A program made the position numbers and the translations under genes. Below, piece by piece: positions 1 to 8,166 of a stretch of DNA of 64,000 nucleotides (position 1 is its first letter; each line of letters starts with the position of its first letter). The DNA comes from a virus, in the IMG/VR virus record IMGVR_UViG_3300028925_005152, positions 1 to 64,000 of that record; one strand, 5' to 3'. Below the pieces are notes generated by a model, which saw nothing but the letters and a program-made list of their open reading frames with translations, did no database searches and was not told where the DNA came from.

Positions 1-21
1 GTGTGATTTATTCTTTATCAT
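1..21 (-). CDS. Gene start cut by the left window edge
   Basis: Only seven codons (Met-Ile-Lys-Asn-Lys-Ser-His) lie inside the window, reading off the left end. The ATG sits in the same 16-base context as the start of the HNH endonuclease gene upstream, and it begins 21 bases after that gene's stop. Function cannot be judged. Confidence 0.3.
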
Positions 22-33
22 ATTATAGTGTTT
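18..33. repeat. Left copy of a 16-bp direct repeat flanking the HNH gene
   Basis: The 16 bases here are identical to those at 825-840. Read on the minus strand they are AAACACTATAATATGA and contain the start codon of the gene that follows. The two copies bracket the HNH endonuclease gene. Confidence 0.85.
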
Positions 34-42
34 CTACTGCTT

Positions 43-828
43 TTAGGTGGAGCTCCAGAGAGCTTCCTGCCAAGATTCAAAGAAAGCTGTTCTATCTGCA
101 TTCTTCTCAACAATCATTTTAGCTCTCTGCTTATCAATCTTCTTAACCTTCTTCTTAGCATAAGAATGTCCATGTGCATATCCTGTTTCTTTCTTATTCT
201 TAGCACGCTTTACTCTCTGTTTCCTATTACGTTCTTCTTTTTTTTCTGGAGTCATCTTAGCCCATTTCTTATCATTCCTTTCCTTGTCTGATGACTTTCT
301 TTCTTCTGGAGTCATCTTAGCACGCCTTGCTCTCGAAGCTTCTCTCCTTTCCTTTAGATATTTTTCTTTTTCTTCTGGAGGCATATTATCATATCTTCCT
401 TTATCATATGATGCCTTTATCTTTGGGTCTTTCCTCGCATTTACTGATCTACCATCTGTATAACTTGGATTGTTCTTATCAGACATTGCTTCACTATGCT
501 CTTTTCTTACAGTTTCATACATTCGTGAAGTCATGATATCATCATATCTCTTACTGTTTCTCATACGATTGAGAGCAAATGCCATCTTATGTTTATAATA
601 CTGACCTTTTGCTATCTTTACCAATATTCGATGTACAAGGAAATGTTCTCTGAGAGTTAGATATGCATAGTTATCTTCACTATCTGAGCCACCGAATGAT
701 TTAGGGATTATGTGATGTTTTTCATATTTTTCAGGGCGTGGTCTATTCTTAGAGCGTTCTATGATCTTTAGATAGATTACTAGATACTTGTTGTCTATGA
801 AAAATTGTTCTTGTTGTTCTTGTGTCAT
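43..828 (-). CDS. HNH endonuclease, probable free-standing homing endonuclease
   Basis: The protein has 261 residues. An HNH nuclease motif lies near the N-terminus: paired histidines at 38-39, followed by IPKSFGGSD, an Asn near 53 and EHFLVH near 61-66. This is the pattern of phage-borne HNH homing enzymes. The C-terminal half is very basic and repeats a short MTPEE-like element three times (near residues 150, 170 and 190), probably a DNA-binding tail. Homing enzymes of this kind cut an empty allele and spread by repair. The gene lies downstream of the polymerase and 2OG-oxygenase genes and is flanked by a 16-bp direct repeat that includes its own start codon, which suggests a recent insertion. 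The family is clear; the target site is unknown. Confidence 0.8.
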   Translation of the reverse strand: MTQEQQEQFFIDNKYLVIYLKIIERSKNRPRPEKYEKHHIIPKSFGGSDSEDNYAYLTLREHFLVHRILVKIAKGQYYKHKMAFALNRMRNSKRYDDIMTSRMYETVRKEHSEAMSDKNNPSYTDGRSVNARKDPKIKASYDKGRYDNMPPEEKEKYLKERREASRARRAKMTPEERKSSDKERNDKKWAKMTPEKKEERNRKQRVKRAKNKKETGYAHGHSYAKKKVKKIDKQRAKMIVEKNADRTAFFESWQEALWSST

Positions 829-840
829 ATTATAGTGTTT
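825..840. repeat. Right copy of a 16-bp direct repeat flanking the HNH gene
   Basis: This copy is identical to 18-33. It covers the start codon of the HNH gene and the bases just before it, including a TATAAT-like string directly next to the ATG. Confidence 0.85.
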
Positions 841-866
841 TCAGCCGCGGTCTCGACTGCTCTCGA

Positions 867-1490
867 TTATTCTTTGATTGATATCCATCCTGTGACAATG
901 AACTTCTCCTCTGTAGGAGAGATAACTCCCCTATGAGTAAATGGAAAGTCAGATGGCCATATCATTGTTAAACCCTTCTCTGCTTTGATTGTTAAGTCTT
1001 GATACAGGAAAGCAGTTCCCCCTTGATCTTGTACTGTGTTTAGATAGGTCATGAAGACAAGGTATCTGTTGGATTGTGGAAACTGTCCAGTGAGTCTTTC
1101 ACTATGCCATATTGGATAACCACCACCAGCAGGATAATGTTGTATCTGGACAGGTTCAATATCAATAAAATCATATGATTCTAATACATCATATTTCTTA
1201 CGATATTCACAAAGGATTTTATACAACCAATTCATGTATTTCGTACAGAGAGGTACATTGTGATTCAATGTACAATCCATAGAATCTTTTATTTCTTTGT
1301 TGACACCAACCTTCCCATCACTATTCCAACTCACACCAGCCTGTCTATTAGGCGCAACCAAACTGTAATCAATGATTTCATCACAAAGCGTAGTATCAGT
1401 CATATACCACCCATTGATAAAATTGTTAGATTCATTCACAGCATGGGTTCTTGGATATCCAAAGTTAAATTTTAGTTTGTCATTCCTCAA
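867..1490 (-). CDS. 2OG-Fe(II) oxygenase (prolyl-4-hydroxylase-like)
   Basis: The protein has 207 residues. The C-terminal half carries a double-stranded beta-helix pattern: HYPAGGGYPIWHSE near 118-131, a strand with FMTYLNTVQDQGGTAFL, and the distal histidine in FTHRGV near 186. The first metal motif reads H129-x-E131 rather than the usual H-x-D. An acidic ligand is therefore kept, but it is a glutamate. Enzymes of this family hydroxylate proteins, nucleotides or small molecules with 2-oxoglutarate, iron and oxygen; the substrate here is unknown. Its ATG overlaps the TGA of the polymerase gene by four bases, so it is probably translated by coupling. It is one of three such oxygenases in the window. 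Confidence 0.75.
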   Translation of the reverse strand: MRNDKLKFNFGYPRTHAVNESNNFINGWYMTDTTLCDEIIDYSLVAPNRQAGVSWNSDGKVGVNKEIKDSMDCTLNHNVPLCTKYMNWLYKILCEYRKKYDVLESYDFIDIEPVQIQHYPAGGGYPIWHSERLTGQFPQSNRYLVFMTYLNTVQDQGGTAFLYQDLTIKAEKGLTMIWPSDFPFTHRGVISPTEEKFIVTGWISIKE

Positions 1491-3985
1491 GTGAAAAAGT
1501 CCTCTAGTGTTCCCTGTGTTCCATAACTCTTATCGACTAGCCAACCTATGGTAGATACGATAACATTAAGCGGGTCAATGAATGACTTCTCGAACTGTGT
1601 GTCGTAGTCAACCATCTTGTGTAAGTCTAGTTCTTTCGGTAGCACTGTGATAAACGAGAATGCACTACACTGATAGAGATTAGGTTGTTTCAGATTGATG
1701 AACTTAATCTTATCTCCCTCTTGTATGTAAGGATACTTCTTGCCGAGTCTTTTCTTCTTAATCAGATGATTGTAGAGTATTGACCCCTTACAGTGTATAG
1801 GAGCTCCTTTGGCAAACATCTGATTTGAATCACTAAACTTATCTAATCCATTCACTGAGCGAGGATATGCAATCTCCTCTGGGGAAAGGTTCATGAACTC
1901 CTCTCGGAATGTTTGTATAAAGGTATTCAGTTCTTTCTCGTCACCATTCATGATGATGGACAATGCTTCTCTGAGTTTTGCACGAACCGGAGCAGGAGTA
2001 GATGACTTTACTACTTCCAGACCCATGACCTTGAGCTTAGCAGTTTTGTATTGAACTCCCTCAGAGTTATGTACATTCAATACATATCTTTTCTTGGCAG
2101 TCCATATTCCTTTGTCTGCAATGACTTCTCGTGCCATCTGCATCTTTTGTTCGTATGAGTTTACATATTTATGCAAGTCCGTATAAGACTTGTCCATGAA
2201 CGGTTCAATTTTATCTCTAGCCACTTTGTCCAAGAAGGCGACAATCTTTTCAGTCTTTTCTCCGTTTGGATAAACCTTATTAACAAGTTTGTCAAAAGTA
2301 ACATATACTGAGTCTGTATCACTCGCAATAACATAATCCTTTTCAGTGGTTTCCAACAGCGTATTAAGGTATTGATTAACAGCACGCTCAATCCAACGAA
2401 TAGATAACTGGCCAGAAGTAGTAATAGCTTCAGCGATTGCAAGGTCATAGTAACGAAAGTAAGCATTCCCGATTGCACCATAAGCACTGTTGAGTGATAT
2501 CTTTTTGGCCATCTGTATGTTCTTATACTTTGATATATCTTTGAGTAGTTTGGAATCTTTAGTGTTTTCATATTCTTGTTGTGCCTGTAACATAAGTTTT
2601 TTGTATTTAACCCGATCATTATACATAGATTGCATAATCTCAGGAAGGAAGCCCTGTTTATCAGTCTTAAACAAAGCACCGTTGGGTGTAAGTGTCACAC
2701 CCTTTAGAATAGAAGTATCTACTTTCTTATCTAACATTTTATCCACAGACATATTCGGAACTTTGTTCTGAGAATAAAGTGTCTCTGGAGAAATATTGTA
2801 TTGCATAATCAGATGAGGATACAATGAGTTAAGGTCAAACGACATTACCCATTTGTGCATACCCACTTGAGGGTCTTTTACATAAGCACCCTCAAACCTT
2901 TCTGCCTTTGAATTGTGTTTCTTTTGTGGAATCACGACATTCTTCTCACGCAGATAATTGTAAATCAGAATGTCCCAATACTTGGTAGAACCCAGCACAT
3001 CCATGTAATTAACCTTTGCATCATATGCCATAGTCAAGCACAGTTCAATCAGTTTCATCTTGTCTTCAAGCTTATCAACGATCTCCACATCCATGATGTT
3101 GTATTCGATAAACGATTGAAAGTCTTTTTGATACCATTCACTGAATGTTTCAAATGGGTTGCCGTCCTTGCGTTCCCCTAGTTCAACAAAGGCAATGTGG
3201 TCTAGTCGATACGACTCTTGTGCAGTATAGGTAAATTTACGATAGAGGTCAAAATAGTCTAGGTGAGAAACACCCTGTATGTCAAACACCTGATGTTTGC
3301 GACCCATCTTAAATACTTCCCTTGAGAATACACTTCTCCAAGGCGATAGGCGTTTGAGTTCGTCCTCACCAAACAGATTGGTAATACGATTGCACAGATA
3401 GGGTATATCAAAGAACTCGGTGTTCCAGCCAGTAATAATGTCTGGTTGTTGTTGTTCCCAGAAAGATAGGAACTCTTTGAGTAGATGGACTTCATCACTA
3501 CATTCAATATAGGTCACATCATCTCGGTCATTCTGGAACTTACCGACACCCCACACAACAAACTTCTTACTCTGGTGGTTCTTTACAGTAATAGATAGGA
3601 GAGGTTCAGCAGCCGCTTCTGGACTAGGGAAACCATTCTCGCACTCTACCTCGATGTCTATAGTGACAATTAATATCTTATCGACATCATACTTAACCCT
3701 GTTGGGATAAGACTCACTGAGATAGTTGTAAGGATACATGGTGCTACCATGAACTAAGTTTGGTTGATTCTTATAGTTTTCAACCCACTCTTTAGCTTCT
3801 TTGATTGTTTGGTGTTTAATTGGAGTTACATATTGACCGTCCAGAGTTTTCCACTCTGTAGGTAAAGTAACAGGCGCATAGAGCGTTGGTGAATATCTTA
3901 CTTTGCGATTGATGCGTTCGCCATTGACGACTTCACGCAATAAAAGAGAGTTGCCCCATTGGACAATGTTTGTATAGAATTTCAT
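1487..3985 (-). CDS. 43: DNA polymerase, family B (T4 gp43-like)
   Basis: The protein has 832 residues, slightly shorter than T4 gp43 (about 900). The 3'-5' exonuclease motifs are visible: Exo I DIE at 110-112, Exo II GWNTEFFDIPYL, and Exo III YNIMD. The polymerase motifs are also present: motif A DLNSLYPHL near residue 382, motif B KISLNSAYG, and motif C SDTDS near 557. It should be the replicative polymerase with proofreading. A near-consensus promoter ends seven bases before the ATG, so the message is probably leaderless; no Shine-Dalgarno sequence precedes it. The 2OG oxygenase gene follows with a four-base overlap. Confidence 0.98.
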   Translation of the reverse strand: MKFYTNIVQWGNSLLLREVVNGERINRKVRYSPTLYAPVTLPTEWKTLDGQYVTPIKHQTIKEAKEWVENYKNQPNLVHGSTMYPYNYLSESYPNRVKYDVDKILIVTIDIEVECENGFPSPEAAAEPLLSITVKNHQSKKFVVWGVGKFQNDRDDVTYIECSDEVHLLKEFLSFWEQQQPDIITGWNTEFFDIPYLCNRITNLFGEDELKRLSPWRSVFSREVFKMGRKHQVFDIQGVSHLDYFDLYRKFTYTAQESYRLDHIAFVELGERKDGNPFETFSEWYQKDFQSFIEYNIMDVEIVDKLEDKMKLIELCLTMAYDAKVNYMDVLGSTKYWDILIYNYLREKNVVIPQKKHNSKAERFEGAYVKDPQVGMHKWVMSFDLNSLYPHLIMQYNISPETLYSQNKVPNMSVDKMLDKKVDTSILKGVTLTPNGALFKTDKQGFLPEIMQSMYNDRVKYKKLMLQAQQEYENTKDSKLLKDISKYKNIQMAKKISLNSAYGAIGNAYFRYYDLAIAEAITTSGQLSIRWIERAVNQYLNTLLETTEKDYVIASDTDSVYVTFDKLVNKVYPNGEKTEKIVAFLDKVARDKIEPFMDKSYTDLHKYVNSYEQKMQMAREVIADKGIWTAKKRYVLNVHNSEGVQYKTAKLKVMGLEVVKSSTPAPVRAKLREALSIIMNGDEKELNTFIQTFREEFMNLSPEEIAYPRSVNGLDKFSDSNQMFAKGAPIHCKGSILYNHLIKKKRLGKKYPYIQEGDKIKFINLKQPNLYQCSAFSFITVLPKELDLHKMVDYDTQFEKSFIDPLNVIVSTIGWLVDKSYGTQGTLEDFFT

Positions 3986-3991
3986 TATGTA

Positions 3992-4020
3992 ATAATAACA
4001 CCATTTAGGGTAAATGTCAA
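3992..4020 (-). promoter_or_regulatory. Sigma70-type promoter for DNA polymerase
   Basis: On the minus strand this reads TTGACA (4015-4020), a 17-bp spacer, and TATTAT (3992-3997). Only the -10 deviates, by one base, from consensus. The ATG at 3985 starts six bases past the -10, so transcription would begin at or beside the start codon. Confidence 0.8.
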
Positions 4021-4033
4021 TAGATTGTGTTTC

Positions 4034-4138
4034 TTAATTTTTAATTCTTTTACTACGGATATAGGCAAGTCGTCTTCTTCTTATCAAGATTAGTTTTTTG
4101 TTTCGTAAGTTTTTCTTTTGTTTTTTTATTATAAACAT
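4034..4138 (-). CDS. Possible 34-residue very basic peptide
   Basis: The ATG directly follows the stop codon of the gene at 4139-4342. The reading frame encodes 34 residues, about half of them Lys or Arg, with a run of four arginines. The position fits a translationally coupled small gene. The composition could equally be AT-rich intergenic sequence that happens to be open. Confidence 0.3.
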   Translation of the reverse strand: MFIIKKQKKNLRNKKLILIRRRRLAYIRSKRIKN

Positions 4139-4342
4139 TTAATCAGGCAATCTCTTTAGGCCTTCTAGTAATAGAACAATTTGTTTTTCTAGTTCTTGTA
4201 TGCGATTTTCTAATGATTTGATTTTGTTAGTGGCTTCGTTTGATACAAAGCGTGGGTATTCATCGTCTGATACTCTCACCATTGAACTGTTTGACATAAA
4301 ACGCTTATAATTAGCTTCAGTACTAGCACCATTACCTCTCAT
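4139..4342 (-). CDS. Small coiled-coil protein, unknown function
   Basis: The protein has 67 residues. The N-terminal part is polar and the C-terminal 30 residues form an amphipathic, leucine/isoleucine-spaced helix (IKSLENRIQELEKQ) typical of a short coiled coil. It belongs to a run of short minus-strand genes that also holds iscU. I do not recognise it. Confidence 0.6.
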   Translation of the reverse strand: MRGNGASTEANYKRFMSNSSMVRVSDDEYPRFVSNEATNKIKSLENRIQELEKQIVLLLEGLKRLPD

Positions 4343-4355
4343 CTATTTTCCTGTA

Positions 4356-4544
4356 TCAAGTCTTATTGTTATTGTTTCTTTTGCGATCATCCGTTGTTGG
4401 AATAGATCCTGTGAGTTGGATTAAGTAGTTATCAACGATAACCATACATTTGTGACATAGATCGGGGTGAGCTGGGTATTCCAGCAGCATCATTGGAATT
4501 CCTAGCCTCCAACCTCTAAAGCTTTTTTTCTTTGGTACTGGCAT
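4356..4544 (-). CDS. Small CxxC protein, unknown function
   Basis: The protein has 62 residues. A CHKC pair occurs near residues 31-34 and the N-terminus is basic (MPVPKKKSFRG). The single CxxC could be a redox site or half of a metal site. It lies between other short genes in the same direction, with gaps of about 10 bases, which supports real coding. Confidence 0.55.
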   Translation of the reverse strand: MPVPKKKSFRGWRLGIPMMLLEYPAHPDLCHKCMVIVDNYLIQLTGSIPTTDDRKRNNNNKT

Positions 4545-4553
4545 AAAAACTCC

Positions 4554-4715
4554 TTACCATTGGTGTAAACAGTTTGCGATAATAGAAATACAGGTTATAA
4601 TGTTAAGTGTTACCCAAAAGGTTCTTATCCATGCAACCTTATCTGCCTCTACATTGTCCTTAAAGGCCTTTTCTCCTAGTGCATTACACCAAAGTCTCCA
4701 CCAAGAGTTCTTCAT
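4554..4715 (-). CDS. Small Trp-rich membrane protein, unknown function
   Basis: The frame encodes 53 residues. Its ATG overlaps the TGA of the upstream gene by four bases (ATGA), a strong sign of coupled translation. The N-terminus holds several tryptophans (MKNSWWRLW), and a hydrophobic stretch near residues 33-49 looks like one membrane span. It fills a gap that would otherwise be about 170 bases of non-coding sequence. Confidence 0.6.
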   Translation of the reverse strand: MKNSWWRLWCNALGEKAFKDNVEADKVAWIRTFWVTLNIITCISIIANCLHQW

Positions 4716-4942
4716 TTCTTTGGTTCTGTGATTGAATGTAGAGTCTTACCTTTCACAGATAGTTTATCTGCGGCATCTTTAACACTCAAATTACCAAATT
4801 CTTTGAAGTCTTCTCCTTCTTCTTTAAGACAAAGAGTAGGTTCTCTGGCGAATATAGCATCCCAGCGATTATCATAGTCTTGTTGTGCGGCTGACACTTT
4901 TCGTGGAACATCCCCCTTTCCACCGCTATCTCTTAATTTCAT
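4712..4942 (-). CDS. Small charged protein, unknown function
   Basis: The protein has 76 residues if it starts at the ATG at 4942 (MKLRDSGGKGD), which has a GGAG Shine-Dalgarno nine bases upstream. The ATG at 4957 has no such site. The protein is polar and charged and contains one cysteine. It overlaps the membrane-peptide gene upstream by 17 bases and the small Trp-rich gene downstream by four. I do not recognise the family. Confidence 0.6.
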   Translation of the reverse strand: MKLRDSGGKGDVPRKVSAAQQDYDNRWDAIFAREPTLCLKEEGEDFKEFGNLSVKDAADKLSVKGKTLHSITEPKK

Positions 4943-5111
4943 CCTTTTTTTCTCCATATTTAATAAAAAAAGTTTTGTTTTCGTACCAAACACATACGAT
5001 TATAATAGGTAATGCACAAAAGACTAACACCAAGAATAAAACTTTTGTCACTAATATGATAAAGGCACAGTATGCCTTAGCTAAAGATTCAAAAAATAAC
5101 AAGAATGTCAT
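4926..5111 (-). CDS. Small single-span membrane protein
   Basis: The protein has 61 residues. A long hydrophobic segment (about residues 15-42) is followed by a short basic, charged tail, consistent with one membrane span. The ATG overlaps the stop codon of the iscU-like gene by four bases, so it is probably translated by coupling. No function can be assigned. Confidence 0.55.
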   Translation of the reverse strand: MTFLLFFESLAKAYCAFIILVTKVLFLVLVFCALPIIIVCVWYENKTFFIKYGEKKDEIKR

Positions 5112-5521
5112 GGGAATCGAGCCCGATACATGTTATCAGCATCGTTTATATGCTTTTTCCTATAATCTAATACTGCGGCCTTGATTGCATCTTCTGCAAG
5201 TACCGAGCAATGAATCTTAACTGGTGGGAGTCCTAGTTCGTCTGCTATTTCTGTGTTCTTAATGGTTTCAGCTTCGTCAATTGTCCTTCCCTTTACCCAC
5301 TCTGTTAGTAATGAGCTTGAAGCTATAGCAGAACCGCACCCATAAGTCTTAAACTTGGCGTCTTCAATGATACCATTAGCACCGACTTTTATCTGTAATC
5401 GCATTACATCACCACAGGCTGGAGCGCCTACCATGCCAGTGCCAATATTATCAGCAGGTTCCCATTTACCAACATTACGAGGATTATCGTAGTGGTCTAG
5501 TACCTTGTTACTGTATGCCAT
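5108..5521 (-). CDS. iscU: IscU/NifU-type iron-sulfur scaffold protein
   Basis: The protein has 137 residues, close to the usual 128. The three cluster-ligand cysteines of the family are present: C36 in PACGD, C62 in YGCGSA and C105 in IHCS. The conserved Asp after the first cysteine is kept, and so is the LPPVK element that binds the HscA chaperone in bacterial IscU. It should hold nascent iron-sulfur clusters built by a host desulfurase and pass them on. An IscA-type carrier gene lies about 1.1 kb downstream in transcription order at 6655-6963... on the same strand, so the phage supplies both scaffold and carrier. IscA/HesB is common in marine phages; the scaffold is rarer in my experience. 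Confidence 0.9.
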   Translation of the reverse strand: MAYSNKVLDHYDNPRNVGKWEPADNIGTGMVGAPACGDVMRLQIKVGANGIIEDAKFKTYGCGSAIASSSLLTEWVKGRTIDEAETIKNTEIADELGLPPVKIHCSVLAEDAIKAAVLDYRKKHINDADNMYRARFP

Positions 5522-5627
5522 TTGGTATTATTCTCTGATTAATTTCTGTTTTTTTATTGTTCATCTGTTTCCCTTAGTTGTCAGCTAACAACCCGCATAT
5601 GGGTATTGTATGAACTGCTAGGGTACA

Positions 5628-5825
5628 TTATAAGTCCTGTTCTAGCTGCGAATGAGTTTTTGTCTGTGTGAAATTATGTGCCACAACTGATGCTTCTTGG
5701 TGTGTTGGATACATTCCTACTGACGCACCATTCCATAATACTTCAAATAAAATATTTTCACCTTTTGTATGACTTCTAACTTCGGCCCTTTGATTATCAC
5801 CAAAGACTTCACTAAGTACTTCCAT
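5628..5825 (-). CDS. Hypothetical protein
   Basis: The protein has 65 residues. A predicted beta-rich centre (ILFEVLWNGASVGMYPT) is followed by a short helix. It overlaps the MazG-like gene by 14 bases, which fits an operon. I do not recognise it. Confidence 0.55.
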   Translation of the reverse strand: MEVLSEVFGDNQRAEVRSHTKGENILFEVLWNGASVGMYPTHQEASVVAHNFTQTKTHSQLEQDL

Positions 5826-6132
5826 CTAAATTCTCCTTTATAAACTCGTTTGGGTTAACGAGCTCTGTCCATTTTGACAACTTCTTGCGTTTCTCTAATA
5901 CATGATTTTCCATTTCATCGTAACTGACCAAATCAAACTCTGCGGCCAGTCCAATCATACAAAACACATCAGCTAATTCACGTTTAAAATTACTAATATA
6001 TTTAGAATTACCAGAAAACTCTTGTCTTCGTAGAAGTTTAGAGCAAGCTTGTATTAACTCACCGCATTCTTCCATTGTAATTACTAGAAGCTCTTGACGA
6101 ACATCTAGTTTATCCATATCTTTAACTTTCAC
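5812..6132 (-). CDS. MazG-like nucleotide pyrophosphohydrolase
   Basis: The protein has 106 residues, the size of a single MazG-type helical domain. The metal-binding pattern is visible: EECGEL near 21-26 and, after a charged linker, ELADV near 52-56. Such enzymes hydrolyse NTPs or dNTPs to the monophosphate and pyrophosphate. Phage versions are thought to clean nucleotide pools or lower alarmone levels. A second MazG-like gene is at 60930-61346; the two differ in length and sequence and are unlikely to be recent duplicates. Confidence 0.75.
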   Translation of the reverse strand: MKVKDMDKLDVRQELLVITMEECGELIQACSKLLRRQEFSGNSKYISNFKRELADVFCMIGLAAEFDLVSYDEMENHVLEKRKKLSKWTELVNPNEFIKENLDGST

Positions 6133-6161
6133 ATTTATACTCTTTTAATTCTAATATAACT

Positions 6162-6190
6162 AGTTTACACTAATGCCTAGTAATTGTCAA
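6162..6190 (-). promoter_or_regulatory. Possible sigma70-type promoter for the MazG-like gene
   Basis: TTGACA (6185-6190) is followed by a 17-bp spacer and TAAACT (6162-6167), with two mismatches in the -10. It lies about 30 bases upstream of the MazG-like gene and has the same geometry as the stronger promoters in the window. Confidence 0.45.
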
Positions 6191-6203
6191 TAGGTAAATG
6201 ACA

Positions 6204-6635
6204 TTATCCTAACAAATAGTATCTGTTCTTCAAGTGTCGGGCAGAAATATCATCTTTAGACTGACCATGATATTCCACAGCGTGGTGTTCATCAACCAAC
6301 ATCTGATTGATAGACTTACGACCACCGGAGGGTTCTAAACCTTGAATATCAACAGCTCTCCACAACTCACCAAGAATACGACCATACTTACCTTTATCGT
6401 CTTTCTTTGTCCTGAGAATGATACCACCATCATGTGACAACATTTCTACTAGAAAATCTTTTGCCATCAGTCCGTATTTCTTTTCCACTAAGTCTCTGGT
6501 TCTTGATTCTGGCGTGTCTATACCATACAATCTTATGCGTTCCTTGCGTAACCAAGTTCCAAAACCTAAATCTATATTTACGTCAACAGTATCACCATCA
6601 ACCACTCTATCTATTTCGACTCTATATTCATACAT
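6204..6635 (-). CDS. Thermonuclease (staphylococcal nuclease family)
   Basis: The protein has 143 residues from the ATG at 6635 (MYEYRVEID). The frame is open upstream, but that extension overlaps the iscA gene and does not resemble the family. SNase hallmarks are present: RVVDGDTVDV, RIRLYGIDTPE, and a KYGRILGEL segment supplying the catalytic-type Arg. Such enzymes cleave DNA or RNA with calcium. No signal peptide is visible, so it probably acts in the cytoplasm, perhaps on host DNA or RNA. Confidence 0.85.
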   Translation of the reverse strand: MYEYRVEIDRVVDGDTVDVNIDLGFGTWLRKERIRLYGIDTPESRTRDLVEKKYGLMAKDFLVEMLSHDGGIILRTKKDDKGKYGRILGELWRAVDIQGLEPSGGRKSINQMLVDEHHAVEYHGQSKDDISARHLKNRYYLLG

Positions 6636-6654
6636 TTTCTTTCTTCCTTTTTTC

Positions 6655-6963
6655 CTAAACCGCGAAGGATTCTCCACAGCCGCAAGAAGCAGTAACATTT
6701 GGATTTTTAACGACCAAAGAAGCTCCAGCAAAACCTAACACATAATCAATAGTACAACCTTCCACCATTTTTTCTGCCAGTTTATCGACTAACAAAATGT
6801 TGTCAACCAATGTGCCGCCTGTATCGTCATTTACTAAATCCCAACAATACTGAAACCCAGAACAACCACCACCTTCAACAGACACACGAGCATAACGACC
6901 AGATAAACCTAATCCAATCATATCTTCTAAATACTCTTTTGCTGTTTCTGATATATTAATCAT
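6655..6963 (-). CDS. iscA: IscA/HesB-type iron-sulfur carrier protein
   Basis: The protein has 102 residues, the normal length for A-type carriers. The three conserved cysteines are C34 in GGGCSGFQY and C94 and C96 in ASCGCGESF. It should accept or deliver iron-sulfur clusters or iron. HesB/IscA-like genes are frequent in marine T4-like phages. Its ATG is preceded by a membrane-protein gene with a four-base overlap (6960-6963). The window also encodes an IscU-type scaffold. Confidence 0.93.
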   Translation of the reverse strand: MINISETAKEYLEDMIGLGLSGRYARVSVEGGGCSGFQYCWDLVNDDTGGTLVDNILLVDKLAEKMVEGCTIDYVLGFAGASLVVKNPNVTASCGCGESFAV

Positions 6964-7847
6964 TCGTAATAACTCATTGATACACCGTTTTGTTCTTTAA
7001 CGACCAAGTTAATTCCATCAGAGCCGCGACTAACTGTTGTTTTTATCTTACCCTCATTACTTTCTTCTAAAGACTTTATCTTACGAGCAGTTCTTTTTTT
7101 CTTTCTCTCGCTCATCTGCCGGAAACTTATATTTGCAGCGATAATCAATAGTACTGCGAGTGGGTCAAAGACAAACACTAGAATGAGAATGACACCACGA
7201 ACAGCAGTATCAATATGGTCAAGTGCTTCATCTCCATACACTAACGCAGAGATATATTTCAACGGCCCAACTTCAACCTCAAAGCTATTTATCTGTAATT
7301 GGTATTCAGACTTCTCGTCAAGCAATATATCTATCTTATTTTGTGTAGTATTAACCTGTGATACGAGTCCAGCCCGTTCTTGTTCTTGTTCTTGTCGCTT
7401 TGCTAGTCCTTTTGATACTGCGCCTAGTTCTAAGTATTTGTCTAGTGCTGTGTCTAATGCGTTAAGTTGAGTTTCTGCTCGTGTAATTGTCTTGCGTTCT
7501 GACTTAATACGATTGTCTATTCTATCAACCTTAACATATAGTTCAGATGTTCCTGTGCCTTGATCTATGTGTGCTTTGGACAGATAACCAAAAATACCCA
7601 TACTAGTGATAAACATGAGTACTACTACCGCCAATGTAAGATAGGATTTCAACAAGAAAGGAACTTTCTTCCAATTTTGGTATAACCAAGAGGCAGTTAT
7701 TAGTTTACCAATCTCTAACATAACACCCATGATCGCTATAGACCATGCTGATGCAGAAAAGATTGCCATAAGACCAACAATAGAGTAAAATGCAGCAACC
7801 GCACTAATACCCAAAGCTGTTAATAATGTAACGATTGCTAATATCAT
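6960..7847 (-). CDS. Conserved phage membrane protein with central coiled coil
   Basis: The protein has 295 residues. Three or four hydrophobic segments occupy about residues 1-95, then a long heptad-rich region (about 105-195) and another hydrophobic segment near 215-240, followed by a basic tail. The topology suggests an inner-membrane protein with a coiled-coil domain. It resembles conserved hypothetical proteins of marine T4-like phages. It overlaps iscA by four bases. An alternative late-type string, CTAAATAG (7852-7859), ends five bases before the ATG. Confidence 0.75.
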   Translation of the reverse strand: MILAIVTLLTALGISAVAAFYSIVGLMAIFSASAWSIAIMGVMLEIGKLITASWLYQNWKKVPFLLKSYLTLAVVVLMFITSMGIFGYLSKAHIDQGTGTSELYVKVDRIDNRIKSERKTITRAETQLNALDTALDKYLELGAVSKGLAKRQEQEQERAGLVSQVNTTQNKIDILLDEKSEYQLQINSFEVEVGPLKYISALVYGDEALDHIDTAVRGVILILVFVFDPLAVLLIIAANISFRQMSERKKKRTARKIKSLEESNEGKIKTTVSRGSDGINLVVKEQNGVSMSYYE

Positions 7848-7875
7848 AATACTATTTAGGTGATTTTACCTTTGA

Positions 7876-8166
7876 CTAAACAAGCTCCTTTGGTTCTTCA
7901 TATAATATTTCATCAAATTCAGTTATGTAAGAGGACGGAAGACCCATATAATAACACACATATGAACCATCAGTTCCCGCACCCATTTCTTCAGCATCAA
8001 GTAAGTACTTGACCGCAGATTTCCGATCATTACCTAATGCTTTGATACACTGTTCAAATATAACAGCCTTTGCAGTTACAATTTCCTCTTTAGCAATTTC
8101 ATATGCTTGGAAAGACTCTTTAGAAAGTTTTTCTGCTTTAACAAAATTCTGTAGTTCACCGATCAT
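7876..8166 (-). CDS. Hypothetical protein
   Basis: The protein has 96 residues from the ATG at 8166, which overlaps the upstream stop as ATGA and is therefore preferred over the in-frame ATG at 8178. It looks largely helical, with an acidic C-terminus. I do not recognise it. It is part of a tightly packed block of four short genes (7876-9024) read from one promoter at 9058-9086. Confidence 0.65.
   Translation of the reverse strand: MIGELQNFVKAEKLSKESFQAYEIAKEEIVTAKAVIFEQCIKALGNDRKSAVKYLLDAEEMGAGTDGSYVCYYMGLPSSYITEFDEILYEEPKELV

Noticed and set aside
2161-2679. A 172-codon frame inside the DNA polymerase gene.
   Set aside because: It is a shadow of the polymerase reading frame, which carries motifs B and C there.
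5576-5592. A small inverted repeat upstream of the iscU gene's neighbour.
   Set aside because: Only five base pairs form, and no T-tract or known site is associated.
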